A stretch of DNA of 64,000 bases, from NCBI RefSeq assembly GCF_964355755.1, contig NC_092670.1, forward strand, positions 955,001 through 1,019,000, in the 5' to 3' direction. The translations under genes and the position numbers were made by a program. The notes under the pieces were generated by a model. The model was not told the origin of the DNA and did not search any database. It saw nothing but the letters and a program-made list of their open reading frames with translations. Each line of letters begins with the position of its first letter. The stretch's first letter is position 1. This stretch comes from Antedon mediterranea. Its lineage: Eukaryota; Echinodermata; Crinoidea; Comatulida; Antedonidae. This document shows, one piece after another, positions 45,901-59,636 of this stretch.

Positions 45901-48900
45901 AATTGTAGTGCATATTTATATAAATTACCTAATCATTCAAGATTTAAAGACCAGTGAATTGTATGTGGACACAAATTGTAGTGCAGATTTATATAAATTA
46001 CTTAATTTAAATTACGCCTTAATCATTCCAGACAAGTGAATTATGTGTGAACACACATTTTGTAGTGAAACCTCATATTAGTGTAAATTAGATACTTGCA
46101 GTGGATCATGTGAACACAGGTACTACCTGGGTAAATGATTAAAAACCACCATGCAAGAACTCAAGGCCAGATTGTGTGAAAACAAGTACATTAGACTACT
46201 TGATTGAATTGTGTGTGAAACCATGATGAAACAAGTAATCATTTTGCAAGAACAAACATCATACAGAATGTGTGTGTGAACAGGACTATAATCACTATAT
46301 GTAATAACAGTTCTTAGGATAGAAAATCTGAGAGACAGTCATACCCCTATAATATTTTATACTCTGATAATGATGGTAGAACATCCTTTTGATGACATAG
46401 ATATTTTTGTCTCAAGATACAAGTATTATACATGCAAATATTAATAGTAAAAAGAGTTTAATTCAGTTAAAAAATGTACATTATTAGTAAAATCAAGACC
46501 ATGCATATTGTTGTTGGATGAATACATCAGGTTCTTGTTAGTTGGGTACATATACACAGGTTAAAATGACATCAGAAATTAACACAGATGGAAAGCAACT
46601 GTAATAATGTTAGTCCATGAGTTGCACACTTAGCTGGATTAACATTAAATGCTATATTCAAAGAAATAAAACAGATTCTTCATTATATTTTAAGGGGTGT
46701 TTATCACATTTGGAATATAGCATTTATTATTTTATCCAGGTAAGTAGTTTTCAGGCAATTGTGTGGATGAAAAGGTTGAAGCTGGTAGAATTGAAGAGAG
46801 TAGTTAATGAGGAGGAATGTTAGCATTTCACCTAGAGGATCTACATCGTCTGCATTTGTTTCACCATCTGTTAATTTATTCTTTTCAAGCAACTTTGCGA
46901 CCTCGTTTATATAATCTGTAGAAAGAAAATGTTGGAGGAAAGAGAAACACATGAATGCTGCATTTCAAGCGAGGGCAGCAGAAGATGACAATTCAATCTG
47001 CTTTTGATTTTAGGTAATGCGTGGACGAAGCAATGTTGTGAAATGAAGTAAAAATGTTAACATTAATTAATGGATCTGTAAACACATGGTTACATTAAAT
47101 AATGGATCTGTAACACATGGTTACATTAATTAATGGATCTGTAACACATGGTTACATTAATTAATGGATCTGTAAACACATGGTTACATTAATTAATGGA
47201 TCTGTAACACATGGTTACATTAATTAATGGATCTGTAACACATGGTAACATTAATTAATGGATCTGTAACACATGGTTACATTAATTAATGGATCTGTAA
47301 CACATGGTTACATTAATTAATGGATCTGTAACACATGGTTACATTAATTAATGGATCTGTAACACATGGTTACATTAATTAATGGATCTGTAACACATGG
47401 TTACATTAATTAATGGATCTGTAACACATGGTTACATTAATTAATGGATCTGTAACACATGGTTTCATCATTCATGTTTCAATGTATTCAGGGTGAAAGG
47501 AAAGGTGAGGATATCTTCACAGGTTGTAATGTGCCCCCAAAGAACGTGCTTGACAGACAGGTGCCATATGAGGTATGAATTTAAGCCACAAGGGGTGCAT
47601 TGTGGTGACGTTTGAGTATGATAGTGCCTACTAAGAACTTTTTGTGAATGAATCAGAATTTAAAAAAAAAAAATCTGAAGAATATTTTTAAATGTGTATA
47701 CAATTAATGTATTAAAAATTATGATTTTTCTTTTGTAAAAAAGACATGTAAGTCACTCACTATAGTAACCTAAGTAAGATGCAAGTAAGTCTATTCTATA
47801 AGGGAAGGATAAGCAGGATTGGTTACTATGGTAATAAAGCCACTCAATTTACCATCTGCAGACTGCTCTTTGGCATCATCACTGGCAGCGATATCCCCAG
47901 CAGTTATCTCTGGTGTTTCTTCTTCCTTTTTCTCCTCAACCTCTTTCTTCTCCTCTTCGTCCGTTTTCTTTTCTTCTTCTGCCGGTTTCTCCTCTATCGT
48001 TTCAGCTGCAGGAGTTGCTGCTGCTGAGTCACCTTCTGCAGCTTCTTTGGGTTCTTCAGCTGCTGGTTCTGGCTCTGGTTCAACTGGTTTTGGCCTCATG
48101 CCTTCTGGCAGCTCTAACATGCACATTGGTCGAGTTACATTACGAGCAGACAAGGAGAACCTGCAAGACAATAAGGATATTAACAGTTCAAAAGATGACA
48201 AGTCACATGCAATATAATATCATTATACTAGACGAAAGGTATAATGTTACCCTCTAGCTGTTTAGCTTCCTGCTTGTTTATTTTGTTAGGATGATAATAA
48301 TGCTGATATTGAGAACAGTAGTAATGAAAACAAATGATAGGAAACATCCATTAAATGTGAGATTGATAAGAACAAATCGGGCCGTCTACGGGTTCCTAGA
48401 GATTTCAAATTCCACACATAGTTTTAACTCAAAGATTGTTAGATCAAAGCACAAAGCCAATATATTTTTTGCAGTAGCTTTTAATTATAATTTTAACCTA
48501 AATACAACAATTTTTATTTGGAATTGATGTACTGTATGCTTTAATGTATCTTGTTTTTTGGTAATTGTAATTTCATCTATTGTAATTATGAATGTTTTGT
48601 TTTATGTGGAACAAATAAAGATTTGAATTGTACTAACCTTTCATACTCTGACGGTGACAGCAGGTAGAATCCCTCACCCTTCGATGTAAAGGTAAGTGAT
48701 GATATTCCTTGTACGTTGCCTTTACTGATGGCGGTGTTTACGCATTGCTTTCTTAAATATGGGATACTTAGTACAGACAGGTCACCAAGGTTCGTTAAAC
48801 ATGTCACACAGTTCTCAGATACATTGTCATCTACAAATAAATGCACAAAACCGATCAAAAAAACACAATATAGCAATCTTAATGTTATTTCATGTTTGCA

Positions 48901-51900
48901 TGTGAACAGCATGGTCACACAAAGCAAATAATATATCAACAATAAGTATTTCAAAACAAAACATATATTTTATATTAAGTAGACAAAAAACACTTAATGT
49001 TTTCACAGTGTATTAACACTATACCTACCAAACACAAAATTATGTTCTATTTAAGCAATACAACTGCAATTCTACTTTATTGTGTCGTGTTTGAAATAAA
49101 ATAAACATCAATATCAACAACTGACTTACCTTTTATGCTACGGAAATTAATAAATGCTACTTTGCGTACTTTAGCGCCGTCCATAGCCGTCAGTTTGTAC
49201 TTCTGTATGGGCCTCAATTTGGGGAGAGAGAACACCTGAGAAGAAAGATATAAATTGTGAAGCCATTGTTACAGAATTCAAAATCAGATAAGCAATTATA
49301 ACAAAATAAAACAAGTATACAATACAAAAACACAGGACACCATTCTCCTAATTACAGAATGACATAAAGGCATTGATCATGTGATGTGAAGGAGTACACC
49401 ACAGGCTAAACTTGATCAGTCATTTGTAAACGTATGAACTAGTTTTGCTTGAATTACGTTGATACTTGAAAATTGTGCTTTTTTTTTTACAAACAGGTGC
49501 TGGATTCTTTGGAGGAAAGTAATATTATGCTTAACACAATGAACCCTGAAAAGAACACTTGTAAGATGGGGATATCTGCATTATTTGTTATACATGGTAT
49601 ACAATTACTGTATTACGATTGGAGTGGGCCTCCTAACAATACAACGAAATCAAAGCGGATGGACCATACCTTAAACTGTTCTTCTGAGCATATTATCAGA
49701 CTATTCTTAGCCATATTAGCTGGTTTTGTTCTTTCATTTTTTACATCTATTGGGTCTGGTAATGGGTACGCATCATCATCTACAACAACCAATGATACCA
49801 CAGGTGCTCCGTGCTTCAATTTAATTTCTTTGCCTGAAATTGAAATGTTAAAAAAATGATATTAAAGAAAAATTTCATAGATCAGCCTTTACTTACACTG
49901 GATCTAATTTTATCAAGTGTTATTTTATTTATTGCAAGGTGTTCTTAAAAAGGAACTTACAAATTTCTGCAGTGACCTCTGACCCCTCACGTTTCTCTTC
50001 CTCAGGCACTTCAACATTAAAGATATACACATGTCCTGCGTTGCTTCCGACCCACAAGGTATCGTTGGCAGATTCTGAATCACGAATAAAGGTTTTGGTA
50101 AAGTAGAGACAGCGCACCATACTCGTCATTGATTCGTCTGTTCCTCTAGCTTCAATCTTGCGCTCCGCAGAAGTGACCTCTTCTTGTTTTGGGCTTTCCT
50201 GTTTCTTTGGTTCTGGGGTAGCCGCCTAAAAATAGAACAATAACATTGTAATTTGAATAATACAGAAATGTGGTATTGTTAAATGTGAATGCTATATTTA
50301 TTGTATATCACATGAACTGAACAACTGAATTGAATATAGTTTATTAAGGGTGAAAATATATGTAACAAATTTAGGCTAGTTCCCTCACCAAGCACATATC
50401 ACTTAAGATGAGCACTTTATTTACCTTTTCAGCAGGAGCATCCAGGTCTGTTGTAGGTACTCCTTCCTCTTGTACTTTCTTATCCTCTGCTTTCTTCTCT
50501 TCTCTACGTTCGCGACTCTTGCTTTGTTTTTTGCCACGCCCTTTACGCATCCTCCTGATGGTTGCACGTAGCGACTTCTTCACAGACTTTCGTTTTGATA
50601 GCTGTTCACCAGCTGCAGATAAATCCAGTGGGTTGAGTGTGCACTGATTGGTTACAACCTTTTTGTGTATACTATCAATTAAGGCAAACCCATGACTGGT
50701 ACCAACAGCAGTCACACCCCATGTTGTTTGTACTGCGAGGGCTGTAATTGCGGCTGGTGGCGTGCATTGCGCAATGAATACAGGTTGGAATCCTGCCGCT
50801 GTTGTGACTGCATCTTCTTGAATTGGCAGTGCTTCATGGCCCTTCCATACAAATTTGTCTTGTTCACCTACAATTTGTACCTTGCATGTCTAAAAATATG
50901 AAATAAATTACTTTACAATATTGTCTTTTAGTCATTGATATTAAGAAATTACTGAACTCAAAGGAAAAGGAAAGGATTCAATAGTAGATGTTTTATCACA
51001 TCATATGGTGATCATTTATGGTGATTATTTTTTATTATTATTATTATATCAAAATTTATAAAGCGTCAATTCAAAGACCGAGGTACAAAATCAAAGGCGC
51101 TGGGCATATTAGTGGTCGAAAAAATGAGTTTTGAGCAATTTTTTAAATAAGGCAACAGAAGAGCAGTGTTTAATTTGTGGGGGGAGTGAATTCCAGAGTG
51201 TGGGTGCAGCAAAAGAAAACGATCTATGACCAAAGGTTTTAGTGGCTATGCGTGGAACAGAGAGTAAAAAATCATCAGATGATCTAAGAGTTCGTCCAGG
51301 AACATGATGATTAATTGACGGATGTAAGCAGGTTGGTTGAAAAGAAGTGCTTTAAAAGTAAGGAGCAAGATTTTAAATTTGATTCGATTGTCAATGGGGA
51401 GCCAGTGAAGTTCTCGAAGAACAGGTGAAATGTGAGAGCGACGGTTAGTGAACGTAATGATACGAGCAGCCGAGTTCTGTAGTCGTTGAAGACGATTAAT
51501 TTGAAAATTCGGAAGGGCATAGAACAGAGAATTGCAATAATCAAGACGAGAAGAGATAAAACCATGAATGATAGAGGATGTGGAGCGTATCAAAAGAAAA
51601 CGTCGAATGTGTGCAATATTGCGAAGATAAAAGTTTACTGATTTAGTAATATAACTGATGTGTGCTTGCATGTTTAGAGATTCGTCAAGTAAGTTTTATA
51701 CCAAGATTAGTAACTAATTGAAACGGATGTATGAGTGATGAGCCAATAGTAATAAAATGGGGTGCTATTTTGGTACGAATATGATTAGTACAGAAAATGA
51801 TGTATTCAGATTTATTATCATTTAATTTGAGGAGATTGGTTGAAAGCCAGGTATGGATGTCTTTAAGGCAATTCTCAAGGCGTTCAATAACAATAAGTAG

Positions 51901-54900
51901 ATTATGTGGATCAAAAGGAATATACAACTGAATATCATCAGCGTAGAAATGATAAGAGATGTTGAGATATGTATAAGAGAAAAGAATCGGGCTAAGGATG
52001 GATCCTTGAGGGACTCCGCAATCCATATATTTAGGCGACGATCTAACACCAACTATTTACCTCAATAGTGGCGGTTTTTTCTTCAGTTGCAATCTTCATG
52101 TGAATAACCTGACCGGCAGTTCCAGCAATCACCAATGTACCACTCAAGGAACACAAGTTCATTTTCTGAATACCAAGACGAGGGTCATCACTGTACGGGT
52201 CGAAAACACCAATCTAAAAAAACAATATTTAATATTTTAATGTATTCCTGTGTTGATATGTTTATTTACCTACATAAATTAATGTTTTTATGATTATTAT
52301 AAATATTCATTTCACATTTATTCAGTTATCAACTCGGGCACACTATAAGCAAAGCTCAAGGACCCATGCATAGGAGTTGGTCGTAATGTTAAAACTTATA
52401 TATTTTCCTCGTTAATTTCACAGGAAAGTATCAAAGGAGGGGTTGTACTATACCTTTCTGAATGGAGGCCATTCTTCCTCACTGTCTGCACCCGCTGATG
52501 GGTCCACATGATCAGCATCTGTCACAAACAACGGCGCTGTGCTCAGTTTGTACAAGAACTTCAAAGCTACGGTTGACGCATCCCAGAACCGGATTGACCC
52601 ATCTTCATGACCTGTCATCAACAGGTCATGCTCCATTGGGCTCTCTGCTAAGTTTTTACCTCCATTAAGGGGCCATTCCTAAGCAATCAAAGAAAAAGAA
52701 GTCAATATTTATTTCCATGAAGGTATTATACAACTAGAGAGTCAAATCACAGCTCAATTAGAAGTAAACCATGGAAGGGCACCATCAAATATGGCATTAT
52801 TTCTGAAAGTCTATGCAAAACCTTTTGTCAGGAACACTTTAATGTTTAACATAGAAAGGTTTCTTGACAAGATGAACAATTCATGGGGGAATTATAATAT
52901 ATAGCTATAATTCTTCCATGATATAAGATATTAGGTCTGGTAAAACCCAGCATTTTGTGGAATGAATCAGATCTTGAATGCAGTGTTATTGACAAAGACA
53001 ACTTACCCTCTGTGAACATATGGAGGCAATTTGCTGTTCTCCGGCTGCTGTGATCTTATCCCACAATTCTGAAGGCACATTACTGACATGATGTGAACAT
53101 GTGATCGCTGACGCGTGAAGTGATGATAGGTATGGTAATGTAAAAGATGGCCATCTGTAAAAAAAAGGTAAACAAAGTATATTAAATTTTGCTTGAATTG
53201 TAGTAGCTAACACTAACAGACTATATTTAATTTAATTTCATCGCAAAAGAAATATACAATGACGCAGCAAAACAGAATACATATCAAAGAGTTCAAAATC
53301 AACAGGTTCATAAAAAAGAGAAATATCACGGTCAAGTGGCTCACCAAAATGGAGCATGAAAAACAAAAAAAGGTTTCTAAAAATGATTAAAATATAATTT
53401 ATAATTAATGAGTAGTTAAAATTTTAGACGAAACGGTCAATAAATATTGAGTGGAAAGTTGAACATAGCTGACCACATGACGTGTTCATAGCTGACCACA
53501 TGACGTGTTCATAGCTGACCACATGATGTGTTCATAGCTGACCACACATGTTCAGAGCTGACCACAAGATGGTTTAAAGCAGATCACAAGATGTGTTCAA
53601 ATATTTAGGTATATTTACCCTTCTGATTGTAAATCAATGAATACCAGTTCTTCTTCCACCAAGACAACCAGAGTGTGTGGTTCATCAAATTCTAGAAACA
53701 AATATATTATGTTATTTTTAAATTTCTATATCTTAAGCTAAACTGTCTGTAAATATCGCTAAGATATTTTAACACCGCACCACAAGACTACGGAGTATAA
53801 GTCGTGTCATTGGCATTGACTTTCAACAGCAGCATAGTTTATCATAAAATGATATTGGCCAAAAACACTTTAATATAATTATAGACTCTTGTTGTTATTC
53901 GAAATAGATTATATTTTCAATCACGAATCATTAGAATACAAAATGTATCATACACACAAGATAACAAAAATATCTAGAACAAATTAACAATCCAAGTCCA
54001 TCATCATAAGAGATGCGTTGCCAAGCAATGAAAAACAAACTGAATCAATTTCATCTTCTAACTTCCGCTAAACCTTGCATTAGTAGGCGTTGGCAACCAA
54101 ATCCAATATTCCTTATTGTCACAGTATGACGCACCACAGATTAACTATATTTTGTCTAATTATTATTGATCATATACTCTTCATAATAAATAACAGAATC
54201 GTGATGGATTTAGAATTTTGCTCAAAGCATAATGTTTATCATATTAGTTTGACATTTAAACACATTGTCTGGATACACTGTTTATATTAAAGCCTTTTTA
54301 TCATACAATGTGCTAGGCTTCCTCAGTATACATTAAAGTTTTATATTCAAAATGTCTTATGTATCTGTATTTACAGAATTACCTCTTAAATATTAAAAAC
54401 AACACTACTAGCAGATTCTAGGTACAGTATAATTTGTGTATCAATTATCATAGCTAATTCTGTAATACACTGTCACATATGAATCACATGTGCCAATGAT
54501 ACTGGACAGATAATACCATATGTAGAGATACAGCAAAAAATCAGATGCATCTTTTCTTTTTGAATATGTTACAAAAATGTCTATATTTCTTACATTTAAA
54601 ACAAATATGTTTGTTGAACTCACCGTATTCACTGTCAACGTCGGACATTGTAAAGAAGTCAATGATGCGTGATGTGAAATCAAAGACGACGTTTTTCTTG
54701 CCCTGCATAACGGTCACACAGTGACGGTCACCGTAGCTCGCTCGTGGCATACCACCGGAGAATATCATGAATGGGTCACTGCAATCAAACAAAATATCTG
54801 GTAATGTCTTACTGTAATTTTGTGGCATTGCAGAAAGAGGATGATTAAACAAAAGGGGGAGGGACTCAATATCTCCTGTTCTACCCTATCTTCTCAGACA

Positions 54901-57900
54901 TTTTGAATCCTCCTGTTAAATTAGGAGGTAAATAAATAAGTGACACTTACCTCTTTGTAGTTAAATGCTTTATATTATTAATTGACTTGCATGGAAATGG
55001 TCCTAAAAAATAGGAACAAAAATAATAATGTTATATTTAGTTTGACTACAAACCAAATACTTGACATTATCACAGTTAGTAATATTATAAAATTGTACAT
55101 GTTCCATGGAAATTCATATCTGTTAAATATACAGTAATTACTGCAGTAACTGCAGTAAAATAATTACCGTAAGGTGTGGTTCTGTCCTTTTCTGGAGTCG
55201 TGGAGTCATTCATGTTCCAGACGCAGTAGCTACCATCGTGATGTGCTGTTGTGAATCGTATACCATCACGGTGCCACGTTAAGGTCTCCAAGCTGGGGTC
55301 ACTTACAAAGGTTCGGTCAGCATTAAACTCTTTGCTGTCCCATACAACCATCAAACCGCGATTGTATCCAATCAGAAGCTGAGAGTAAACAAAAAGTAAA
55401 CATATAGATGGTGAGGAAATCTAACAAAAGAAAAGAGATTTATCTGGCATATTTTATCATGTTTATCAATTACATTTATTTCAATACTATTCTCTTTTTG
55501 CTTTTCTTTTATAAAGTGCCAGACAAATCCCTTATCATTATATAAAAATGATGTTGCAAAGCAATGAATGGCAGTTTTAAGCTAGATTGTGGAATGAAGG
55601 TATTAATTATTAAACAATACAAAATATAAACTTAGATCACCATCAGCTCTAATCTAATCTCTAATCTATCTAATCCTATATTATTCCACAAAATAATAAG
55701 AAAAACACTAGATTTGAACTCGTCACTACGGACGAGTTAGGTTATCCGCAGCGCAAAGGCCACGTGCACGTCATACGTTAAAACATTGCGCGCAGAAAAA
55801 CGATTAAGTAATTGAAACAATTTCAGCGTGCTCTTTATTTTTCGTCACGTCTGAGTATATACGGTATACACTATATACTGTATACGTACTACATACAGTG
55901 CAGAATAGGTGAAAATAAGTGACCAAAGTTATTGACGCTTTTGAACATGATGACGTCATCACAATTTTTAAAATGATGAATCGTGCGAAAGATAATTGAT
56001 AGACCTAGACAACATAAAAAAAATGGGGGGAAATGGAATACAAATAAGTGGAGATGCGCTATATTAAATGTGACGAGCTACGAGGAAAGAGAAAAAAATC
56101 CTATATTTTATATTCGAGTGGCCATATGATGACGTCACATTGTCCGGTTAGCCATATTGATGCATGATTTGATATCTGCAACTCATCTACTACCAGAATA
56201 TGTAATTATAAAAAAGTTCACCACGTAGTTTAGAATTTATGACTGTTTAAAAAAAGGCATAATTTTGACTAATTTTTGAACTTTTTCATCAAAAATGCGC
56301 GTAAATTGTTTAATTCTACGTGCTCGTATGACGTGAATTTTAGTCGAAATTGTTTGAAAGTTGGTAAATTTTCTAAAAAAGACATGAAAAACAAAAATCA
56401 AGCAAAAAAATGATGTTTTTGCGCAACGTGCGCACGTGCGCGTAACAAAATTGCGCACGCGTGGGAATTTTTGAAATGCTTAAAATGACATGAAACGCGT
56501 AGAAAGTTGATTAGATATTGATTTTTCGCATTTTGAAATTTTAAATACGCGTGCGCGCGTAACTTTTTATGAAACATGCCATTTTTAATCCATAGAAAGT
56601 TTGCGCATTATATGACTTAAATTTTCACCATGTTTCAATACAAAACGACTTTTAGTTTTCATTCTATGATCAATCATTGAAATTCACAAAATCGCGCGTA
56701 ACTTACGCTGCGCGACTCGAAATTTGAAAAAAAAAGTTTCTTGCACATCTACAGCTACAGGGCAATCTTTTGACAAAGTTATAGAATCATATGTTGGCCA
56801 GAATTAGAGATACGCTGCGCACAAAAAATGGGGGAGAAGGATGGAAGGAAGCAAATAAATACTAGATTTGAACTCGTCACTTTGACGAGTTCGGGTTATC
56901 CGCGCATACGCAACATGCACATACTTTAAACTATATGAACCTCGACAATTATTATTCCATCCTATGACATGAATTAAGATTGTTTACAGTGCTGAATTGT
57001 ACCTATTTTGTAGCATACAGCATATTACAGTGTTTACAGAATACACTGTATGTTATATACAGTGTAGAATAGACGATATTACGAGACCCATCTTTTAAAT
57101 ACAATTATTAACACGATGACGTCATCAAATCGACGTCTAAAGATAACAATTTTAGAAGATAAGTATCTAAATAATTACATTAATACAAATTTTAAGAAAT
57201 TTAAATCCGTAAAATATAGATGCGCGCTCTTTTAAATGTGATGAACTATGACGCAAAATATGAAAATATGACTTTTTGTATTCAACTGGCCATATAATGA
57301 CGTCACAACATCTAATTGGCAAAATATTCACATGAATCTGTATCTACAATCCAATAGCTTCCAGAAAACGTTTTAATCATGATGATCACTTTTTATTCTG
57401 ACGATCTATAACAGATTGAAATTTACTGTAAAGATGAAAATAGGTGACCCACTTTATTTACATTTTTAGACATGATGACGTCATAAAAATTAAAATATTT
57501 TTAACTCATGTGAAAGATAGTTGATTGACCTAGACAGTATTAAAATATCTGAGGAAATGGAATACGTATAAGCGATATGCGCTCTATTTAATGTAATGAG
57601 CAATCGCGAAACAGTCAAAAATCCAATATTTTACATTCGTGTGGCCATACAATGACGTCATAACATCCGAGGGGTAAAGATTCTGCATAAATTCATATCT
57701 ACAACATATCTGCTTACATATTAAGTTTAAAAAATTGGGGGTAACGGTTGATCCTGAGGAGCTATAATAGATTCAAAGTAGGTATAATTTTGACAATATT
57801 TTGTCACTTTTGCAACTAAAACGCACGCAAATTGTCTAAATCAACGTGTTCGTATGACGTCATTTTAATTTGAAATGATGTAAATCTTTTTTAAAATGAC

Positions 57901-59594
57901 TAAGAAAGGCTGTAAAATCATAATTCAAGAAAAAAACACATGACTTTCATGCTCCGTGCGCACCTTACGCGTAATTTTTTTCGCGCGCGTGGGAATTTTT
58001 GACATGCTAAAAATGTCATGATCAGCGTAGAAAGTTGATTAGAAATTAATTTTGCGCATTTTTAAATTTTAAATGCGCGTGCGCGCGTAACTTCTTGTGA
58101 AACATGTCATTTTTAATGCATAGAAAGTTTGCCCTTGATATGACTTAAATTTTCACCAAGTGTTAATACAAAACGACTTTTGGTTTATAATCTATGACCA
58201 ATCATTGAAATTCATAAAATCGCGCGTAACTTACGCTGCGCAACTCTAACGTCATATAACGAAGTTTCTTGCACATCTACAGCTACAGGTCAATCTTTTG
58301 ACAAAGTTACACAATCTTATGTTGACAAGGATGAGAGATATGCGACGCACAAAAATCCGGGAAAGAAAGAAGAATAACAAAGAAGATGAAAAAAAAGATA
58401 TTTACAATCACAAGGGTTATCCGCAACTTAAAGTTGCGGATAACCAACTAGATTTGAACTCGTCACTACGGACGAGTTAGGTTATCCGCAGCGCAAAAGC
58501 CACGTGCACGTCATACGTTGGAATATTGCGCGCAGAAAAACGATTATGCCATTGAAAAAAATGTTAGTGCGCCCTCTATTTTGCGTCACGTCTGAGTATA
58601 TACGGTATACACTATATACTGTATACGTACTACATACAGTGCAGAATAGGTGAAAAGAAGTGACCAAAGTTATTGACGCTTTTGAACATGATGACGTCAT
58701 AACAATTTTAAAAATGGTGAATCATGCGAAAGATAATTGATTGACCTAGACAAAATAAAAAAATTGAGGGAAATGGAATACGGATAAGTGGAGATGCGCT
58801 CTATTAAATGTGACGAGCTATGACGAAAGAGACAAAAATCCTATATTTCATATTCGAGTGGCCAAGCGATGACGTCACAATGTCCGGTTAGCCATATCGA
58901 TGCATGATTCGATATCTACAACTCATTATCTTCCAGAATGTGTAATTTAAAAAAAATTCTCCTCGTAGTTTACAATCTATGACTGTTTTAAAAAAGGCAT
59001 AATTTTGACGAATTTTTGAACTTTTTCTTCAAAAACGCGCGCGAATTGTTCAATTCTACGTGCTCGTATGACGTGATTTTAAGTCAAAATTGATTGAAAA
59101 TTGGTAAATTTACTAGAAAAGGCTGAAAAAACAAAAATCAAGCAAAAAAAAGATGTTTTTGCGCTACGTGCACACGCGCGCGTAAAAAATATGCGCACGC
59201 GTGGGAATTTTTGAAATGCTTAAAATGACCTGATACGCGTAGAAAGTTGATTAGAAATGGATTTTTCGCAATTTGAAATTTTAAACGCGCGTGCGCGCGT
59301 AACTTTATGTCAAACATGCCATTTTTAATCCATAGAAAGTTTGCCCTTGATATGACTTAAATGTTCACTAAGTGTCATTACAAAATGACTTTTGCTTTTT
59401 AGTCTATGTTAAATACGCGAAATTCATAAAATCGCGCGTAGCTTACGCTGCGCGACTCTAAAGTAAAAAAACGAGCTGTCCTGCACTTCTACACATAGCG
59501 GTAAATCTTCTGACAAAGTTATACGATGTAATGTTGATCAGAATTTGAGATACACGTGACACAAAATTTTGGGAAAGAAAGAAGAATAACATAG

Positions 59595-59636
<42 letters not shown>

